This document shows positions 19,312 to 21,390 of a stretch of DNA of 21,390 bases, in pieces. The notes beneath the pieces were generated by a model that saw nothing but the letters and a program-made list of their open reading frames with translations, did no database searches and was not told the origin of the DNA. The stretch is from NCBI GenBank assembly GCA_002284615.2, contig MU070353.1, positions 29,006 to 50,395 on the forward strand, in the 5' to 3' direction. Numbering within the stretch: position 1 is the first letter of the stretch; each line of letters starts with the position of its first letter. Both the position numbers and the translations under genes were made by a program. Source of the DNA: Dunaliella salina (taxonomy: Eukaryota > Chlorophyta > Chlorophyceae > Chlamydomonadales > Dunaliellaceae).

Positions 19312-21044
19312 TTATTCTTCCTCCTCTCCTTCCTCCTCCTTGGGAGCAGGGGGCCACTCCTTTGCAACCCTGCATTGAATGCAAGAGGGAAAGGACGACT
19401 TGGCATCAATCAAGCCAAAGCCTGTGACATTAGAAGACACAAAGATGCCTGCCAGAATGCATGCTTCTAACACTAAATATCGTCCAAAGGGAGAGCTTTG
19501 CTGATCCTGCGCTACACCTGAATGAGGCACACAGGCATGAGCACTTGCAATTCCTTGTTCATTTATTGCACACAGCACGCCTCAAACGCCATGTCTCGGC
19601 CCTGAAGCAGCAGCTATGCAAGAGATAGCAGTGACTTACAAGGGCTTCCACTCTAGAAGGCCATCCTCGCCCCATGGCATCCCAGGCGTGCGCCTGATAC
19701 GCATCCATGGGTACCTGCAGGCAGGGGAAGGCAACACACCCCTCTTAAATAAATTGTTGATGTTGTTGTCTGAATGTTCTGGTATCAGCATTCCACAAGC
19801 TGCTGCCCATGAAATGATAATATTTTAGTGGCGGGCATCGGAGTGGGATCCATAACCATCGAGCATGCAAGAATGGACAAGATGGCAAGCTGTCCTGCCA
19901 AACAGACTGGAAGCATGCAAGCAAGCATGTTTTAATCTTCAATGGCTCACTTTGAAATCCACACTTACGGAGGGATTTCATGGTACTCATGGTGTTCGAG
20001 GCCAAAGATGAGGTCGTAAATCATAAGCCCCGCGCTGGCAGGACCCAAGATTAAGAACCCAATCATTTCCTTGCGCAAGTTCTTCTGGGCCTGCATGCAA
20101 AACACAGTCGGAGGTGGCCATGAGAGGGGAGCCAAATTAAAGATTCCTGGAGACAAGCGTGCAACACAGCCCAACATCAGCTGAAAGGAAGGAAGACCTG
20201 AAGTCATGCATGCACGCGCACAGGAAGGTACAAATGAGGCCATGCGAGTCACGAGGGGTGGGGGGGGGGAAGAGAGTGCAGCTGTTGCACATGACATGGC
20301 CCCGAATCCACCAACCCCAATAAGCAAAACAATACCAGTCCCTCCAGTGACGCACAGTTGAATCCATGGATACCCCAACCCTCATCTGAATGTCCACCGC
20401 AATTGGGCTAAGGGAGATGTTGTACTCAGTTGGAAGCAAGCATGGCATTCTCGAGCAGCCTGACATCTGAGTGCTTGATGTACCTGCTGTGGGGTTGGCT
20501 CGGGGGCCTTGGGGAAGTATGGGGCCCAACGTTGCTCACTGCAAGTGTGTACATGCAGGTCAAGGTCACCCTGAGTGAGGCCACATGCATCAATGCGCAT
20601 GAGCAGCAGTATTCAATCTGCTGGAATGTGCGTTTAGAGTAGATTCATGCATTCTCGAAATGCATAGCTTCCAGTGCAGCCAAATGGGGCGACCCAGTTG
20701 GTAACGCTGCTCGCAAAGGTGTGCTTTGCAAAATCAGACATGCTCACTGCCTGTAAAGCCCAATGGATGAGCCAATTGACCAAAGGCAGTTCCTCATACT
20801 CAATGAGGGCCTACATAAAAAGAGCCTTAACAGACCAAGCGCTGAAGTGTCTCTTCAAGCAGGGAACAAATCAACGCTTGCCCCCAAAAGTTCCGAAAGA
20901 GATGTGGTCACACCGAGGGACCGGCTCCGAGACGCACGTCATAAAAAAGGTCACAAAGTAAACCCACCTTGAGACGCCCCCTCCCCCCATCCTCCTGACC
21001 CCAGCAGGCAGAACTTGCTGTGCTACACGCCGGAGGCCCTGCAT
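19312..21044 (-). CDS. COX6A: Cytochrome c oxidase subunit 6a, mitochondrial
   Basis: This is a nuclear-encoded small subunit of respiratory complex IV in the inner mitochondrial membrane. The exons in coding order are 21044-20968, 20538-20484, 20090-19969, 19714-19640 and 19369-19312. All borders are GT-AG and the phases fit, giving 128 residues and a TAA stop. Residues 1-25 (MQGLRRVAQQVLPAGVRR...) are arginine-rich with no acidic residues, as in a mitochondrial presequence. Residues ~53-74 form one membrane segment (MIGFLILGPASAGLMIYDLI). The intermembrane part has HHEYHEIPP and then YPWMRIRRTPGMPWGEDG (86-103), which matches the COX6A signature (RIR.K.FPWG.DG). The C-terminus ends with EEEGEEEE, an acidic tail I do not know from plant or animal COX6A. 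Family assignment rests on this motif and topology; start and exon 1 are inferred from phase and targeting character. Confidence 0.88.
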
Positions 21045-21390
21045 GTTCTCTGCTGCTTAAGGGTACAGATGTTTGGCCAAACAAATTTGTACGATGTGAA
21101 GCACAAAAGCGGTTTGACAAGCGAGTGCTGTCGGTTGGGACTGATACTTTAGGACTCGGGGAAACTTACTCTTATGATATAAAAAACAGCAGTTCAAAGA
21201 ACATGGTTGAGCATGCAGTATAACTCTCTGCCACGAGGCACACGGGGTAAAAAGTCATTTGTCCCATCTCAAACTCCCAGGCAATCAGATGGGGCCTGCC
21301 CTTGGCCCATCTGAGGCCTCACTTTATGGGGATAACCAGGTGCGTGCATAACTCCCTGCTTGTCAGTTATGTCAACACACACACACACAC
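21045..21390 (-). promoter_or_regulatory. 5' flank of COX6A, ending in (CA)n
   Basis: This is the sequence upstream of the COX6A start, presumably 5' UTR and promoter. No motif stands out. The last 16 bases are a CA repeat where the window stops. Confidence 0.4.

Noticed and set aside
20908..21120. Minus-strand frame overlapping COX6A exon 1 in another frame
   Set aside because: It starts upstream and reads out of phase. The frame beginning at 21044 gives a targeting peptide and the only phase that joins the next exon.
1..21390. tRNA, rRNA or CRISPR-like arrays
   Set aside because: I found no cloverleaf with an intact T-arm, no rRNA-like stretch and no spaced direct repeats; the tandem repeats here are contiguous minisatellites.

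Overview
The window is nuclear DNA from a eukaryote, most likely a green alga with motile cilia. It holds two intron-rich protein genes, both on the minus strand, separated by about 8.5 kb of decayed retrotransposons. Three points support a ciliated green alga. There is a dynein regulatory complex gene (DRC3). A COX6A gene has a plant-type single-membrane-segment core. The retrotransposon proteins carry blocks (FGA.TDA, FCHP..D, GCQN, HLIEVKxCEDTRP, terminal NPPDPH) that I recognise from memory as a multicopy family in green algal genomes. I cannot name the genus. Both window ends are (CA)n, which suggests assembly breaks at microsatellites, and one ambiguous base (n) lies at 5337.

Left part (1-10734, minus strand): DRC3. 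Eleven exons with GT-AG borders and consistent phases encode 429 residues: an N-terminal cap, SDS22-type leucine-rich repeats, an LRR cap and a long coiled coil. The last exon(s), roughly 90-100 residues judging from the animal protein, lie beyond the left edge. The introns hold most of the non-coding novelty. These are a 678-bp non-autonomous hAT-type element with a perfect 8-bp target duplication, a 34-bp-stem hairpin, a candidate element with repeated TTGCGAGG motifs, a 55-bp minisatellite, smaller tandem repeats, a retrotransposon 3' end, and a tandem copy of the most downstream splice donor together with the exon end.

Middle (10735-19311): gene-poor. A 474-bp MITE with a 3-bp target duplication (PIF/Harbinger-like) lies upstream of DRC3. 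After it come at least seven fragments of a non-LTR-like retrotransposon family in both orientations. Several keep the C-terminal part of the pol ORF, and one younger 5'-truncated copy appears to be inserted inside an older one. Several 3' ends share a stem-loop (CAGCCA-N7-TGGCTG) followed by TGTAATG-like tails.

Right part (19312-21044, minus strand): a complete five-exon gene for a 128-residue mitochondrial cytochrome c oxidase subunit 6a. It has an arginine-rich presequence, one membrane segment, the conserved RIR...PWG.DG motif and an unusual poly-glutamate C-terminus.

The two genes act in different compartments (ciliary axoneme and mitochondrial inner membrane), and nothing suggests functional linkage. 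All exon models were built by eye from splice sites and family resemblance; no search was run.
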